From Bacillus badius NBRC 15713 (GTDB taxonomy: Bacteria; Bacillota; Bacilli; Bacillales; Domibacillaceae): a DNA stretch of 64,000 nt. Below the pieces are notes generated by a model. The model searched no databases, was not told the DNA's origin, and worked only from the letters and a program-made list of their open reading frames with translations. The number at the start of each line of letters is the position of its first letter. Within the stretch, counting starts at the first letter, position 1. Made by a program: the position numbers and the translations under genes. The stretch spans positions 40,020 through 104,019 of the forward strand of contig NZ_BCVF01000010.1 of the NCBI RefSeq assembly GCF_001591605.1. The letters are read 5' to 3'. This document shows positions 1-8,323 of this stretch, piece after piece.

Positions 1-84
1 CTGGACAAACAGCAGCTTTAATCCGGTAAGCCCATCTTCTTTTCTTGTCGCCCACACATTCCCAATCACAGTTCCCATTCTCAT
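1..84 (-). CDS. eutN: EutN/CcmL-type microcompartment vertex protein (5' part only)
   Basis: Only the first 28 codons are in the window; the gene runs off the left edge. The readable start is MRMGTVIGNVWATRKEDG, the characteristic N-terminus of the EutN/CcmL pentamer family that caps the vertices of bacterial microcompartments. The start ATG at 84 follows GGCGGTGAAGAG, a usable ribosome binding site, and lies 12 bp after the pduL stop, so it is the next gene of the eut operon. MRMG offers a second ATG two codons later. Family assignment rests on this short stretch and on the context. Confidence 0.8.
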   Translation of the reverse strand, partial: MRMGTVIGNVWATRKEDGLTGLKLLFVQ

Positions 85-96
85 CTCTTCACCGCC

Positions 97-951
97 TTAC
101 TTGTCGATTACTTCGATTTTTTTTCCTAGCTCACGTGCTGTATCTTTGGCTAACGGGGTGATGATCGTGGCTTTTCCGACACGGATCACCGTTTCCTCCA
201 TTTGCCTCACTTCATGCTGAGACAGCAGCTTGCCATCAAAAATGGCACTGTGACGGACGCTTTCCTGCGGCTGTACAGGCGCTGCAGGCAGGGATGGCCT
301 CTGTCCCTCTGACACGATTTCACCTATTTGACCGGCCCGGATGAAGGCGGCATTTGCTTCATCCGTATCGATGTGCATTTCCAGCCGGTAGGAAGCAGAT
401 ACACGGACAAGCACTTTTTCAAAGGTGACCGGCCGTGCCGTTTCCGCCCTCACTTGGACATACTGGCCATCCTGGACCTGAAGGCGGTCGGCGTCAGCCG
501 GCGTCATATGAATATGCGCCTGCGCGATAATTAATCCTTCCGTTAAATAAATGCTGCCTTTCGGGCCGATAATGGTAATCGGTGCAGAGCCTTTAATATC
601 ACCCGACTGCCGAATCGGCGGCTTGACCCCCAGCTTAAAGGCATCTGTTTGGCTCACTTCCACTTGGGTGAGGCTGCGGGAAGGCCCAAGGACGCGAACA
701 CGATCGATCGTGCCTTTCGGGCCTGACAAAATAACCGTTTCCTCCGCAGCAAATTGATTCGGCTGTGATAAATCGCTTTTCTTCTTCAGCTGATAAGAGG
801 AGCCAAACAAAGCATCCACGTGCTGTTCAGACAGATGAACATGACGGGCTGATACGGCAATCGGAATCTCCTTCGTCCCTGCTGCCGGCTCTTTCCTGCC
901 CAACTGCTGGATTACTTCTTCCACGATCGATTGAATCCAGTCTGAATCCAT
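97..951 (-). CDS. pduL: PduL-type phosphate acyltransferase with C-terminal extension
   Basis: Converts acetyl-CoA plus phosphate to acetyl phosphate inside the ethanolamine microcompartment, recycling CoA. The PduL signature is clear: the N-terminal half carries SARHVHLS and later HIHMTP, which hold the His residues that bind the active-site zinc ions. The first 20 residues (MDSDWIQSIVEEVIQQLG) form an amphipathic helix set off from the core, as in encapsulation peptides. At 284 residues it is about 70 longer than usual PduL. The extra tail contains GKATIITPLAKDTARELG, a short module I have seen on other microcompartment proteins but cannot name. The ATG at 951 is chosen because AGAGGTGA lies 6 bases before it; the ATG at 957 abuts the site. 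Confidence 0.92.
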   Translation of the reverse strand: MDSDWIQSIVEEVIQQLGRKEPAAGTKEIPIAVSARHVHLSEQHVDALFGSSYQLKKKSDLSQPNQFAAEETVILSGPKGTIDRVRVLGPSRSLTQVEVSQTDAFKLGVKPPIRQSGDIKGSAPITIIGPKGSIYLTEGLIIAQAHIHMTPADADRLQVQDGQYVQVRAETARPVTFEKVLVRVSASYRLEMHIDTDEANAAFIRAGQIGEIVSEGQRPSLPAAPVQPQESVRHSAIFDGKLLSQHEVRQMEETVIRVGKATIITPLAKDTARELGKKIEVIDK

Positions 952-983
952 AAGCATTCACCTCTTCTCATGCGCTTCTTTGC

Positions 984-1280
984 TTACTCAACGATTTCCG
1001 GCGCTTTTGGCAAAATGGATTCCAGTTCGTTATGCGGGCGCGGAATGACATGAACAGAGTTCAGTTCCCCCACACGCTGAGCTGCCGCTGCTCCTGCATC
1101 TGTTGCTGCCTTAACAGCGCCGACATCACCGCGGACGAGCACTGTCACAATTCCGCCGCCGACATGCACTTTTCCAACTAAATGCACGCTTGCTGCTTTA
1201 ACCATTGCGTCCGCTGCTTCGATAGATGCTACTAATCCTTTTGTCTCGATCATTCCTAATGCTGTCATTTCTCTTGCCAT
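984..1280 (-). CDS. eutM: Hexameric BMC-domain shell protein (EutM/PduA type)
   Basis: A 98-residue single BMC-domain protein that tiles as hexamers to form the facets of the ethanolamine microcompartment. The sequence [20 protein letters not shown] followed by a [22 protein letters not shown] stretch is the hallmark of the PduA/EutM/CsoS1 family, and the length is typical. AGGAGG lies 8 bases before the ATG at 1280. The gene sits between eutE and pduL, the usual neighbourhood. EutM and EutK/PduA names overlap in Gram-positive bacteria; EutM is chosen from operon context. Confidence 0.95.
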   Translation of the reverse strand: MAREMTALGMIETKGLVASIEAADAMVKAASVHLVGKVHVGGGIVTVLVRGDVGAVKAATDAGAAAAQRVGELNSVHVIPRPHNELESILPKAPEIVE

Positions 1281-1300
1281 TTTATATTCCTCCTAAAAGT

Positions 1301-2821
1301 TTATTTGTTGTATTGTTCAATGACTTTATTGACAAGCTGGGCTACTTCTTCCACGTTGACTTGTCCGCTTTTTCCCATGGAAGCAATGACACTTTTCACA
1401 ATTTTGTCTGTCTGCTTGGCGGCCGCCGGAGAAGGAGAAGAGGCTCCTTTTCTCGGAATATCGACCTCTTTAATTCCGTAAGCCATCCGTTTAATGTTAA
1501 GCAAATGGCGGGCTGTAATGTTATCTGATGTAATATTGCCGCCAAATGATCCGCAGCCGAGCGTCATAGATGGCGCAAGCCCTGTTGTGCCTCCTACGGC
1601 GCCGACAGAAGATAAAGTATTCACTAAAATTCTGGAAACCGGCATATCGACCGCAAACTCCCGGGCAACAGCATCATCTTGCGTGTGAATCGACAAGCTG
1701 TGCCCGCGGCCTCCCAAATCAAGAAGCCGTCCGCATAACTCCTTTGCCTCCGTTTTGTTTTTCGCTGTATACAAGGCAAAGATCGGGGAGAGCTTTTCCA
1801 AAGAAAACGGCACCTCCTTGCCGACTTTTGTCTCTTCGGCAACGAATAAGCGCACAGAATCGTCGATTTCAATCCCTGCCAATCCGGCAATGTATTGCGG
1901 ACTTCTGCCGACAATTTTCGGATTGACCTTTCCAGGCACAGGAGAAATGACTTTTTCCATACGCCGCTTTTCTTCTTCATTCAGTAAATAGGCACCATTG
2001 GCTTTCAATTCGCGCAGCGTGGCTTCAAAGATGCTTTCATCCACGATGATTGCCTGCTCTGTGGCACAAATCGTTCCATAATCAAATGATTTGCTGTCGA
2101 CAATCATGGACACGGCCTTCGCAACGTTGGCTGTTTTTTCAAGATAAACAGGCACGTTTCCAGGACCGACGCCATAAGCAGGCTTCCCGGAGCTGTAAGC
2201 GGCTCTGACCAGGCCGCCTCCGCCCGTTGCCAAAATCAAATGGACGTCCGGATGGGTCATTAAAGACTGCGTTGCTTCCATGGAGGCGTAAGACAGCCAG
2301 CCGATCAACCCTTCAGGCGCTCCCGCTCCGACTGCCGCCTGCTCGCAAACCTTCAACGCCTCAATCGTGCATTTCACCGCGTAAGGATGCGGGCTGACAA
2401 TGATGGCATTTCGTGTTTTTAAAGCAATCAATGTTTTGAAAAAGGCGGTGGATGTCGGATTGGTCGTCGGAATAATCGCTGCTACTACACCAAAGGGCGC
2501 AGCCACTTCAACCATTTGCTTTTCCTTGTCTTCCCTGATAATGCCGACTGTCTTTTCATCCTTGATTGATTCATATACCGCTTTGGAGCCTACTTCATTT
2601 TTAATCTGTTTATGCTCAGCGACCCCCATGCCCGTCTCTTCTACTGCCATGACCGCCAATTCACGGGACATGGCATAGGCAGCATCGGCGACAGCTTTGA
2701 CAATTTGATCTACCTGCTCTTGAGAATAAGATAGATAACGCTGCTGAGCTGCTTTTGCTTTTCTAACCGCTTCCCGCATCTCTTGGATGGCAAGCAGATC
2801 GCGGTCTATTGCTACAGACAT
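1301..2821 (-). CDS. eutE: Acylating acetaldehyde dehydrogenase EutE with C-terminal tail
   Basis: Oxidises acetaldehyde from ethanolamine to acetyl-CoA with NAD+. It has the aldehyde dehydrogenase fold with IIPTTNPTSTAFFK near residue 117-130, the glycine-rich NAD loop near 200, and catalytic Cys252 in DYGTICATEQ. After about residue 460 a Ser/Pro/Ala linker (SSPSPAAAKQTDK) leads to a final helix, NVEEVAQLVNKVIEQYNK, with the amphipathic pattern of an encapsulation peptide; this tail sits at the C-terminus, whereas PduP-type enzymes carry it at the N-terminus. AAGGAG precedes the ATG at 2821. Located between eutL and eutM in the same operon. Confidence 0.95.
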   Translation of the reverse strand: MSVAIDRDLLAIQEMREAVRKAKAAQQRYLSYSQEQVDQIVKAVADAAYAMSRELAVMAVEETGMGVAEHKQIKNEVGSKAVYESIKDEKTVGIIREDKEKQMVEVAAPFGVVAAIIPTTNPTSTAFFKTLIALKTRNAIIVSPHPYAVKCTIEALKVCEQAAVGAGAPEGLIGWLSYASMEATQSLMTHPDVHLILATGGGGLVRAAYSSGKPAYGVGPGNVPVYLEKTANVAKAVSMIVDSKSFDYGTICATEQAIIVDESIFEATLRELKANGAYLLNEEEKRRMEKVISPVPGKVNPKIVGRSPQYIAGLAGIEIDDSVRLFVAEETKVGKEVPFSLEKLSPIFALYTAKNKTEAKELCGRLLDLGGRGHSLSIHTQDDAVAREFAVDMPVSRILVNTLSSVGAVGGTTGLAPSMTLGCGSFGGNITSDNITARHLLNIKRMAYGIKEVDIPRKGASSPSPAAAKQTDKIVKSVIASMGKSGQVNVEEVAQLVNKVIEQYNK

Positions 2822-2855
2822 ACTTTCACACTCCTTCTCATCCGGCTTTATTTCA

Positions 2856-3509
2856 TTAGTAGTGAAGCGGATGCTTCGCTACTTCGATAATCGTTTCCCG
2901 AAAGGCATCGGCGGCCGCCCGGCAAGCTGACTGGCTTCCCGTTAACAGGGCGCCTCCATAATTTGTTTCCGATGGAGGCTCAAACAGCTCACAAATCGTC
3001 ACGTCCGCCGCTTTTAAAGCCGCATCCAGCCCATATATTGCTTCAAGGGGAGGAGCGATCAAATAAGCAAGCGCCTCTCCTTCCTCAATCCCGGCCAATG
3101 AAGATAAATAACTGCCGGTTCTTGAAACCACATGAGCATATAAAAGGTGGCTCTTCTCTTCATCCAGCGCCTCAAAGAATGCGCCAGATTCCACCGTTGT
3201 TTCAACCGCCTCCAGGCCGCTTCTTACCTGCTCAGGCGTCGGTCCGGCAATGACGCCGATCATTTCTCCTGACAAAGGGCCGGAGGAATAGTTCGCGCCC
3301 GCGTAGAAGGATTTGGCATAAACCACATCCACATCCGCATATTTCGTGGCCTCGTCCAGTGCCGTATAGCCAATATCATCGCTTGTGATGGTGAACATCC
3401 CGAGACTGCGGTGATGGCTTTGCAATTTCAGCTTGCCTGCCAAGCCCTGATCCACATTAGCAATGACCCGCACGGCGAGAATGTCAGCTTTTACATGAGG
3501 TAAATGCAT
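2856..3509 (-). CDS. eutL: Microcompartment shell protein EutL (tandem BMC domains)
   Basis: A 217-residue trimeric shell protein with two circularly permuted BMC domains, thought to form a gated pore for large substrates. The sequence (LAVRVIANVDQGLAGKLKL at the start; DVVYAKSFYAGANYSSGPLSGEMIG in the middle; a C-terminal LFEPPSETNYGGALLTGS stretch) is that of EutL, and its length is the family norm. The start ATG at 3509 follows AGGAGGCGG, which overlaps the eutC stop codon, so the two are probably translated together. Confidence 0.95.
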   Translation of the reverse strand: MHLPHVKADILAVRVIANVDQGLAGKLKLQSHHRSLGMFTITSDDIGYTALDEATKYADVDVVYAKSFYAGANYSSGPLSGEMIGVIAGPTPEQVRSGLEAVETTVESGAFFEALDEEKSHLLYAHVVSRTGSYLSSLAGIEEGEALAYLIAPPLEAIYGLDAALKAADVTICELFEPPSETNYGGALLTGSQSACRAAADAFRETIIEVAKHPLHY

Positions 3510-3524
3510 CGGTTGTTCCGCCTC

Positions 3525-4481
3525 CTAGCTTTCTTTTTTCACGAGCGACACGCCGCTGGCTTGGTGCTTTAAAATCTTTTGGACGACCGTTCCCAGATAG
3601 GCGCCTGCTTCTACTGGCGGAATGCCGCCTTTATGAATGTTCGATACGACCATCCGGTCCGCCTCGATCACTCCTTTTCTCGGCTTGTAGCACATGTACG
3701 CACTTAATGATTCCGCGCTCACAAGGCCGGGACGCTCACCAATCAGCATCACGACGACATCTGGGGTTAGAATCTCGCCGATTTCATCCATTAACGCCAC
3801 CCGCCCTTTGTCTACATAAAAGGTGGTGCCCATGCTGATGTTTAAATTGTTCAGCGATTGCTGCAATGACAAGTAAACGTCTTCGATATTGGTTTCAACC
3901 GCTTTGGCGCTTAAGCCGTTTGAAATCACGATTTGTACGGTAGGCGAAGACTGGCATCTCTCTTTAATCATCTTCCTTGCTTCATCTGACAGCTGGCGCC
4001 CGTAATCCGGACGGCGAATATATTCTTCCTTGTCCTTCACACGCGTCTGAACGGTAAATACTCCCAGATTCTTCAAAACCTCTGGCGCCACTTCCCCGTA
4101 AACGGCATCAACGGCAGCCGCATGGTCAAAGCGGAACTGGAGCCACGTATTGGTCTTCGGGCGGTTGCCCGCTCGGCCGACAGCAATCCGCGACGGCGTT
4201 TTCTTGCGAAGCTCTTCCAGCTGTTTCTCTTTCTTTTCTGCTTCCGCCGTATCAGCGGACTTCTGCTTAGAAGCTGATGAAAGCGGTGCTGCCTGCCTGT
4301 GCTGCTTCGGCTGCAGCGGCTTCCATTCGATTTGTCCTGCACTTTGTTCCTTCAATTCAACCGGCGGCAGATCTTTCGGCCCTTTGCTCCATAAGTTCAC
4401 TTCAGGCTCTTGCGGCTGCTGTTCCTGACTGAGCTTTTCCACAACCAGCTTTGTAATTGAAGCAACTAATTCTTCCTTCAT
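3525..4481 (-). CDS. eutC: Ethanolamine ammonia-lyase small subunit
   Basis: Small subunit of the adenosylcobalamin-dependent lyase that converts ethanolamine to acetaldehyde and ammonia. The C-terminal two thirds (RIAVGRAGNRPKT, then LQFRFDHAAAVDAVYGEV, VVVMLIGERPGLVSAESLSAYM, and PPVEAGAYLGTVVQKIL) is strongly EutC-like. The first 19 residues form an amphipathic helix (MKEELVASITKLVVEKLSQ), then comes a long charged and Gln/Pro-rich linker up to about residue 95. This helix plus linker is the arrangement expected for lumen targeting. At 318 residues it is slightly longer than the E. coli protein, all from the linker. It directly follows eutB. Confidence 0.96.
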   Translation of the reverse strand: MKEELVASITKLVVEKLSQEQQPQEPEVNLWSKGPKDLPPVELKEQSAGQIEWKPLQPKQHRQAAPLSSASKQKSADTAEAEKKEKQLEELRKKTPSRIAVGRAGNRPKTNTWLQFRFDHAAAVDAVYGEVAPEVLKNLGVFTVQTRVKDKEEYIRRPDYGRQLSDEARKMIKERCQSSPTVQIVISNGLSAKAVETNIEDVYLSLQQSLNNLNISMGTTFYVDKGRVALMDEIGEILTPDVVVMLIGERPGLVSAESLSAYMCYKPRKGVIEADRMVVSNIHKGGIPPVEAGAYLGTVVQKILKHQASGVSLVKKES

Positions 4482-4492
4482 GCTATCGCCTC

Positions 4493-5857
4493 CTATCTTG
4501 AAAACATCGTTGGGTCACCTGCGTACTTGCTCAATCTTCCATTCTCGAAAATCCCCATTTTCTCAAGCCATGCGGCGAACTCAGGGGAAGGGGCTTTTCC
4601 AAGTGTTTGGCGCAACGTAGCAATGTCGTGATAGCTCATAGACTGATAGTTCAGCATGCAATCATCCCCCATCGGTGTCGCAATAATGAAATTCACTCCC
4701 GCGGCGGCTAAAAGCACGCCAAGATCCTCGATATCATTTTGATCGGCGCGAATATGGTTGGTATAGCAAATATCGACACCCATTGGCAGGCCATGCATTT
4801 TGCCCATAAAATGATCTTCAAGCCCCGCCCGGATCACCTGCTTGCTGTTATACAAGTATTCCGGGCCGATAAAGCCAACGACCGTGTTCACAATATACGG
4901 ATTGTAATGCCGGGCAAAGCCGTAATTCCTTGATTCCAATGTCATTTGATCCATTCCGTAATGGGCTTCCGCCGACAATTCCGAGCCTTGTCCTGTTTCA
5001 AAATACAGCCGTTCCGGACCGGCGCTCGTTCCAAATTTTTTCGCCATGTCCGCCGCCTCATGCAAAAGCTCAGCGGAAATACCGAAGGAACGGTTGGCTT
5101 TTTCCGTGCCGGCGATGCTCTGGAAAATCATATCGGCAGGTGCCCCTTTTTCAATCGCTTTCATTTGGGTAGTAACATGGGCAAGCACACAGTTCTGGGT
5201 TGGAATGTTCCATTCTTCAATAAACTCATGGCTTGCCTGCAGCAGCCGTTTGACGCTTTCGACAGAATCATCAACCGGATTGATGCCTACTACCGCATCT
5301 CCTACCCCGTAGGACAAGCCGTCCTTCAGCGAGGCAATCATGCCCTCGATGTTATCTGTCGGGTGATTCGGCTGCAGCCTTGAGGCGAGCGTGCCTCTCT
5401 GGCCAATCGTTATGTTGCAGGTTGTTAAAATCTCTATTTTGCCGGCGGCGTGCACTAGGTCTAAGTTAGACATGAGCTTCGCGACCGCCGCGATCATTTC
5501 GCTCGTTAGCCCCTGGCTCATGCGCTTTAACTCCCGGTCCCCGGTTTCATTGTCTAAAATGTACTCGCGCAATTCAGCCACCGACCAGTTTTTGATTTGC
5601 TTGTAAATCGGCTCGTTAATATCGTGTTCGATGATGGCGGATACTTCGTCTTTCTCAGCCTCAATCATCGGATGATTGCGGATATCGGCTAGCGTAATGC
5701 CGCTTAAGACGGATTTGGCTGCGATTCGTTCCTGCACCGTTTCGGCCGCGATCCCTGCAAGCCGGTCTCCCGATTTTTCTTCATTGGCTTTTGCGAAAAG
5801 CTCTTTCAAATCCTTGAATTGAAAGGTCTTTCCCCCAATCGTTGTTTTCAGCTTCAC
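4493..5857 (-). CDS. eutB: Ethanolamine ammonia-lyase large subunit
   Basis: Catalytic large subunit of ethanolamine ammonia-lyase (454 residues; 453 in E. coli). Family landmarks include LSNLDLVHAAGKIEILT, GLSYGVGDAVVGINPVDDS, YFETGQGSELSAEAH, and the C-terminal FIIATPMGDDCMLNYQSMSYHD. It forms the TIM-barrel that binds substrate and the adenosyl moiety of coenzyme B12 at the interface with EutC. The start is GTG at 5857, preceded by AAGGAGG at 10 bases. The order eutA-eutB-eutC, with EutA as reactivase directly upstream, is the conserved core of all eut operons. Confidence 0.97.
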   Translation of the reverse strand: MKLKTTIGGKTFQFKDLKELFAKANEEKSGDRLAGIAAETVQERIAAKSVLSGITLADIRNHPMIEAEKDEVSAIIEHDINEPIYKQIKNWSVAELREYILDNETGDRELKRMSQGLTSEMIAAVAKLMSNLDLVHAAGKIEILTTCNITIGQRGTLASRLQPNHPTDNIEGMIASLKDGLSYGVGDAVVGINPVDDSVESVKRLLQASHEFIEEWNIPTQNCVLAHVTTQMKAIEKGAPADMIFQSIAGTEKANRSFGISAELLHEAADMAKKFGTSAGPERLYFETGQGSELSAEAHYGMDQMTLESRNYGFARHYNPYIVNTVVGFIGPEYLYNSKQVIRAGLEDHFMGKMHGLPMGVDICYTNHIRADQNDIEDLGVLLAAAGVNFIIATPMGDDCMLNYQSMSYHDIATLRQTLGKAPSPEFAAWLEKMGIFENGRLSKYAGDPTMFSR

Positions 5858-5875
5858 TTTGCCTGCCTCCTTGCT

Positions 5876-7321
5876 TTATGAATGAAAAGTGAGTGTTTTA
5901 ATAACTACAGGCACTACTCCTGAGTCAAGAACCTGGCCGATATCCATGTAATCGCCTTGTTCTACCTCAATTTGATCGATACACAGTACACTTTCTTCCG
6001 GCTTTAGCGCCTGAAATGTCTGACCAAGCACCTTGGCGTGGTCGCTTTGCAGGGCAATCACTAAAGGCTGTGACGGCTTCGGCTTTAATTGCCGGCACTG
6101 AATCAGCTCCTTCGCAACAGACTGGATATCCCTAAAGGACAAATGCGGCAAATGAGTGAAGTAAAGAACAAAGTTTTGTCCTTCCCGTCCCGGGTCATAC
6201 ACGGCAATCGCTTCTTCCATGCTGCTGCGTAATTTCTCCAGTCCGGCGGAGGCTTCGTATTCAAATGACACTTCAAATACAGGCAGGTTTTTCTGGGGCA
6301 GCTGGCTGCTCTCCACTTGGATCGTTGCTCCGCTAATGTTTGTTGTCTGGGTCCCGGCTCCGAGAACCGTTGCCCGAACGGTTTCATCCGGCTCTCTCCA
6401 CTCGTACCGCTGCAGGCTGTGCTCCTCCTGAATCGCCCTGGCGATGGCGGTGCCGATATCGTTATATCCTTCTGCTGCCGCCTGCCGATCTTCTGCTTGA
6501 TATATACACTCCGACACGCCGCCTGAAAAGACAATAGCATCCACAGCGCCGCTCCACTGCGGAGGATGTCCCAATAAAAGCACTTCATCCTCGGCTGTGA
6601 GCGATTTGTCCAGCATCCTTCCAATGACAGCGGCCATATACCTCGCCACCTTCTCAATATCGGGATGGTCTTTTGCCGCTCCTTTTGCCAGCGTCCAGCC
6701 TTTTTGCTGAACAAGTCTTTCAACAGGAACAGAAAGGCGGCTGACTTTTCCTTCTTTAAATTCAATCAAGCGTCCGCCGATATGGAGCGTACATGTGCCT
6801 GACAGCTTGCCATTTTCATAGACAGCGGCATTGGCAGTGCCGCCCCCGATATCGATATTCGCTACCGCCTTCCCTGTTTTTTTAGAATAATCATAGGCGC
6901 CAGACCCCTTAGCCGCGATCATGCCTTCTAGATCCGGACCAGCCGTTGCGACTAAAAACTCGCCGGCAACAGCCGATAGATGATGGACCATTTCCTCTGC
7001 ATTTTGCTTTGTTGCTGTTTCACCGGTAATGATCACCGCGCCTGTCTGAATTTGCTCCGGCTTGACGCCCGCCTTTTCATATTCTTGTTTGACCAGACGG
7101 TCGACCGCCTCCATATCAATGACCGTTGCCGATAACAACGGAGTTCTGAAAATCGGGCTCCGGTATAAAATCTCTTTATCGATAATTTCAATTCTCGGTA
7201 CATGCGATCCGCCGGCCATGTTCATGAGCGAAAACCGGCTAATCACCAATTTTGTTGTGCTTGTGCCGATATCAATGCCGGCACTCAGTAACGTTTCCTC
7301 GCGGGAGGCCAGGCTTTTCAC
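5876..7321 (-). CDS. eutA: Ethanolamine ammonia-lyase reactivating factor EutA
   Basis: Chaperone-like ATPase that exchanges damaged cobalamin bound to EutBC for fresh adenosylcobalamin. The actin/Hsp70-type nucleotide fold is visible as AGIDIGTSTTKLVISR near the N-terminus, VANIDIGGGTANAAVYENG around residue 165, and the later AIVFSGGVSECIY. Length 481 is slightly above the E. coli homologue. The start is GTG at 7321 with AAGGTGG upstream; no in-frame ATG lies nearer. The 141-bp gap before it contains a terminator and an ANTAR-like hairpin, so expression of eutA and everything downstream should depend on EutV. Confidence 0.95.
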   Translation of the reverse strand: MKSLASREETLLSAGIDIGTSTTKLVISRFSLMNMAGGSHVPRIEIIDKEILYRSPIFRTPLLSATVIDMEAVDRLVKQEYEKAGVKPEQIQTGAVIITGETATKQNAEEMVHHLSAVAGEFLVATAGPDLEGMIAAKGSGAYDYSKKTGKAVANIDIGGGTANAAVYENGKLSGTCTLHIGGRLIEFKEGKVSRLSVPVERLVQQKGWTLAKGAAKDHPDIEKVARYMAAVIGRMLDKSLTAEDEVLLLGHPPQWSGAVDAIVFSGGVSECIYQAEDRQAAAEGYNDIGTAIARAIQEEHSLQRYEWREPDETVRATVLGAGTQTTNISGATIQVESSQLPQKNLPVFEVSFEYEASAGLEKLRSSMEEAIAVYDPGREGQNFVLYFTHLPHLSFRDIQSVAKELIQCRQLKPKPSQPLVIALQSDHAKVLGQTFQALKPEESVLCIDQIEVEQGDYMDIGQVLDSGVVPVVIKTLTFHS

Positions 7322-7340
7322 GCTTTTGCACCACCTTAAA

Positions 7341-7392
7341 AAGCAAAAAGCGCCCCTGCAAATTCATGAATCATGAATTCGTCAGAGGCGCC
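7341..7392 (-). terminator. Conditional intrinsic terminator in the eutA leader
   Basis: Read on the minus strand, a long stem (GCGCC and CUG on one side, CAG and GGCGC on the other, extended by AUGAAUU/AAUUCAU) closes a 5-base loop and is followed by a run of U (UUUUUGCUUUUU). Its 5' arm shares bases 7386-7392 with the hexaloop hairpin upstream, so only one of the two can form. This is the layout of ANTAR-controlled attenuators. Lying between eutP and eutA, it would stop transcription unless phosphorylated EutV binds. Confidence 0.85.
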
Positions 7393-7432
7393 TTTGCCTG
7401 TTTCTATGCTTTTTTATTTATTGTTCTAAATA
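7386..7432 (-). promoter_or_regulatory. ANTAR-type two-hairpin antiterminator in the eutA leader
   Basis: The minus-strand RNA holds two small hairpins with six-base loops. The promoter-proximal one (7415-7432) has a perfect 6-bp stem UAUUUA/UAAAUA and loop GAACAA. The second (7386-7399) has stem AGGC/GCCU and loop AAAGGC, with A at loop position 1 and G at position 4 as known for EutV targets, and its 3' side is part of the terminator stem. The first loop does not keep A1/G4, which lowers certainty for that half. About 15 bases separate the hairpins. Confidence 0.7.
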
Positions 7433-7462
7433 TACCTAAAAAACTGACTATTGTAAAGGCTT

Positions 7463-7957
7463 TCACCTAAAAATGAAATCCATTTGCCCGCAAGCAGCGG
7501 CATACTCCTTCATTTCCTGCAAGGAACGGCAAGCGGCAAGGTCCCGCAACACTTGAAGGTTTTTCCCTGCAAGCGCCGATGTGACCACAATCGGTCCTTC
7601 GACAACAGCCTGCTTCAGCTTTTGCACGGTATGTTCAATATTAGCAGCAGGATGATCTGCTTTCGTTACCACCCCGACCGGCAATTTGGGAATGCCTGAA
7701 CTGAATCCCGGCGGAAAAACCATCTTATCCCCCGTCGCATCCTGAATATAAAAAACATGGGTCACTTCTAAAGCAGTTGCCATAATATTTTTGTAGAATA
7801 AAGGATTTTCTGTGTATTCCCCAGGTGTATCCACGATCCAGTCGTGATAGACGAGCGCCTGCGTCTTCACCGCTTCCGCCGGCTTATCTAGCAGAGCGTT
7901 TGTTAACGTAGATTTCCCTGCTCCGATCGAGCCGATCAGCATTACTCTGTTATTCAT
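7463..7957 (-). CDS. eutP: EutP/PduV-type small GTPase-like protein
   Basis: A 164-residue P-loop protein of the EutP/PduV family, associated with ethanolamine and propanediol microcompartments; acetate kinase activity has been reported for some relatives. Walker A is IGSIGAGKSTLTNALL at residues 7-22, followed by VDTPGEY (switch-like DTPG) near 43 and a VTKADHP motif resembling the NKxD guanine-specificity box. The start ATG at 7957 has GAAGG close by. It lies between eutS and the eutA leader. Confidence 0.92.
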   Translation of the reverse strand: MNNRVMLIGSIGAGKSTLTNALLDKPAEAVKTQALVYHDWIVDTPGEYTENPLFYKNIMATALEVTHVFYIQDATGDKMVFPPGFSSGIPKLPVGVVTKADHPAANIEHTVQKLKQAVVEGPIVVTSALAGKNLQVLRDLAACRSLQEMKEYAAACGQMDFIFR

Positions 7958-7970
7958 TCGCCTTCTCTCC

Positions 7971-8312
7971 TTATGACTTTGTTATCGCTGAAGGCGTATA
8001 GCCAAGCTGCTCGGAAAGAAAACGGTTAATTTCAGCCATCGCCATCTCTACTTCTGACACGCTGCCGACAATGACTAAGCTGCCTGTAAAGCGGTCAAGA
8101 AAGCCGATCGTGACACTAGCCGCCTTCGTTGCCAGATCACCGGCAATAATGACTGTCTCGCTCGGCGTTAATGTCAGTATTCCCAGCGCTCCCGCCTCCT
8201 GAATACCAAGCTTCACAAACATATCCGGGTCAGGATTGGCAATTAAATGGCTAAGCGTAATTTGCTTGCCCGGAACAAACTCCTGGATAAATCGCTGTTT
8301 TTCTTCACTCAT
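7971..8312 (-). CDS. eutS: Microcompartment shell protein EutS
   Basis: A 113-residue single BMC-domain shell protein. The EutS/PduU type is recognised from the N-terminal strand RFIQEFVPGKQITLSHLIANP, LGILTLTPSETVIIAGDLATKA in the middle, and GFLDRFTGSLVIVGSVSEVE. Members form bent hexamers that are thought to shape edges of the shell. A Shine-Dalgarno site (AGGAGGAAG) overlaps the stop of eutH, and the gene is 12 bp from eutP, so eutH-eutS-eutP are one transcript. Confidence 0.95.
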   Translation of the reverse strand: MSEEKQRFIQEFVPGKQITLSHLIANPDPDMFVKLGIQEAGALGILTLTPSETVIIAGDLATKAASVTIGFLDRFTGSLVIVGSVSEVEMAMAEINRFLSEQLGYTPSAITKS

Positions 8313-8323
8313 GCTTCTTCCTC

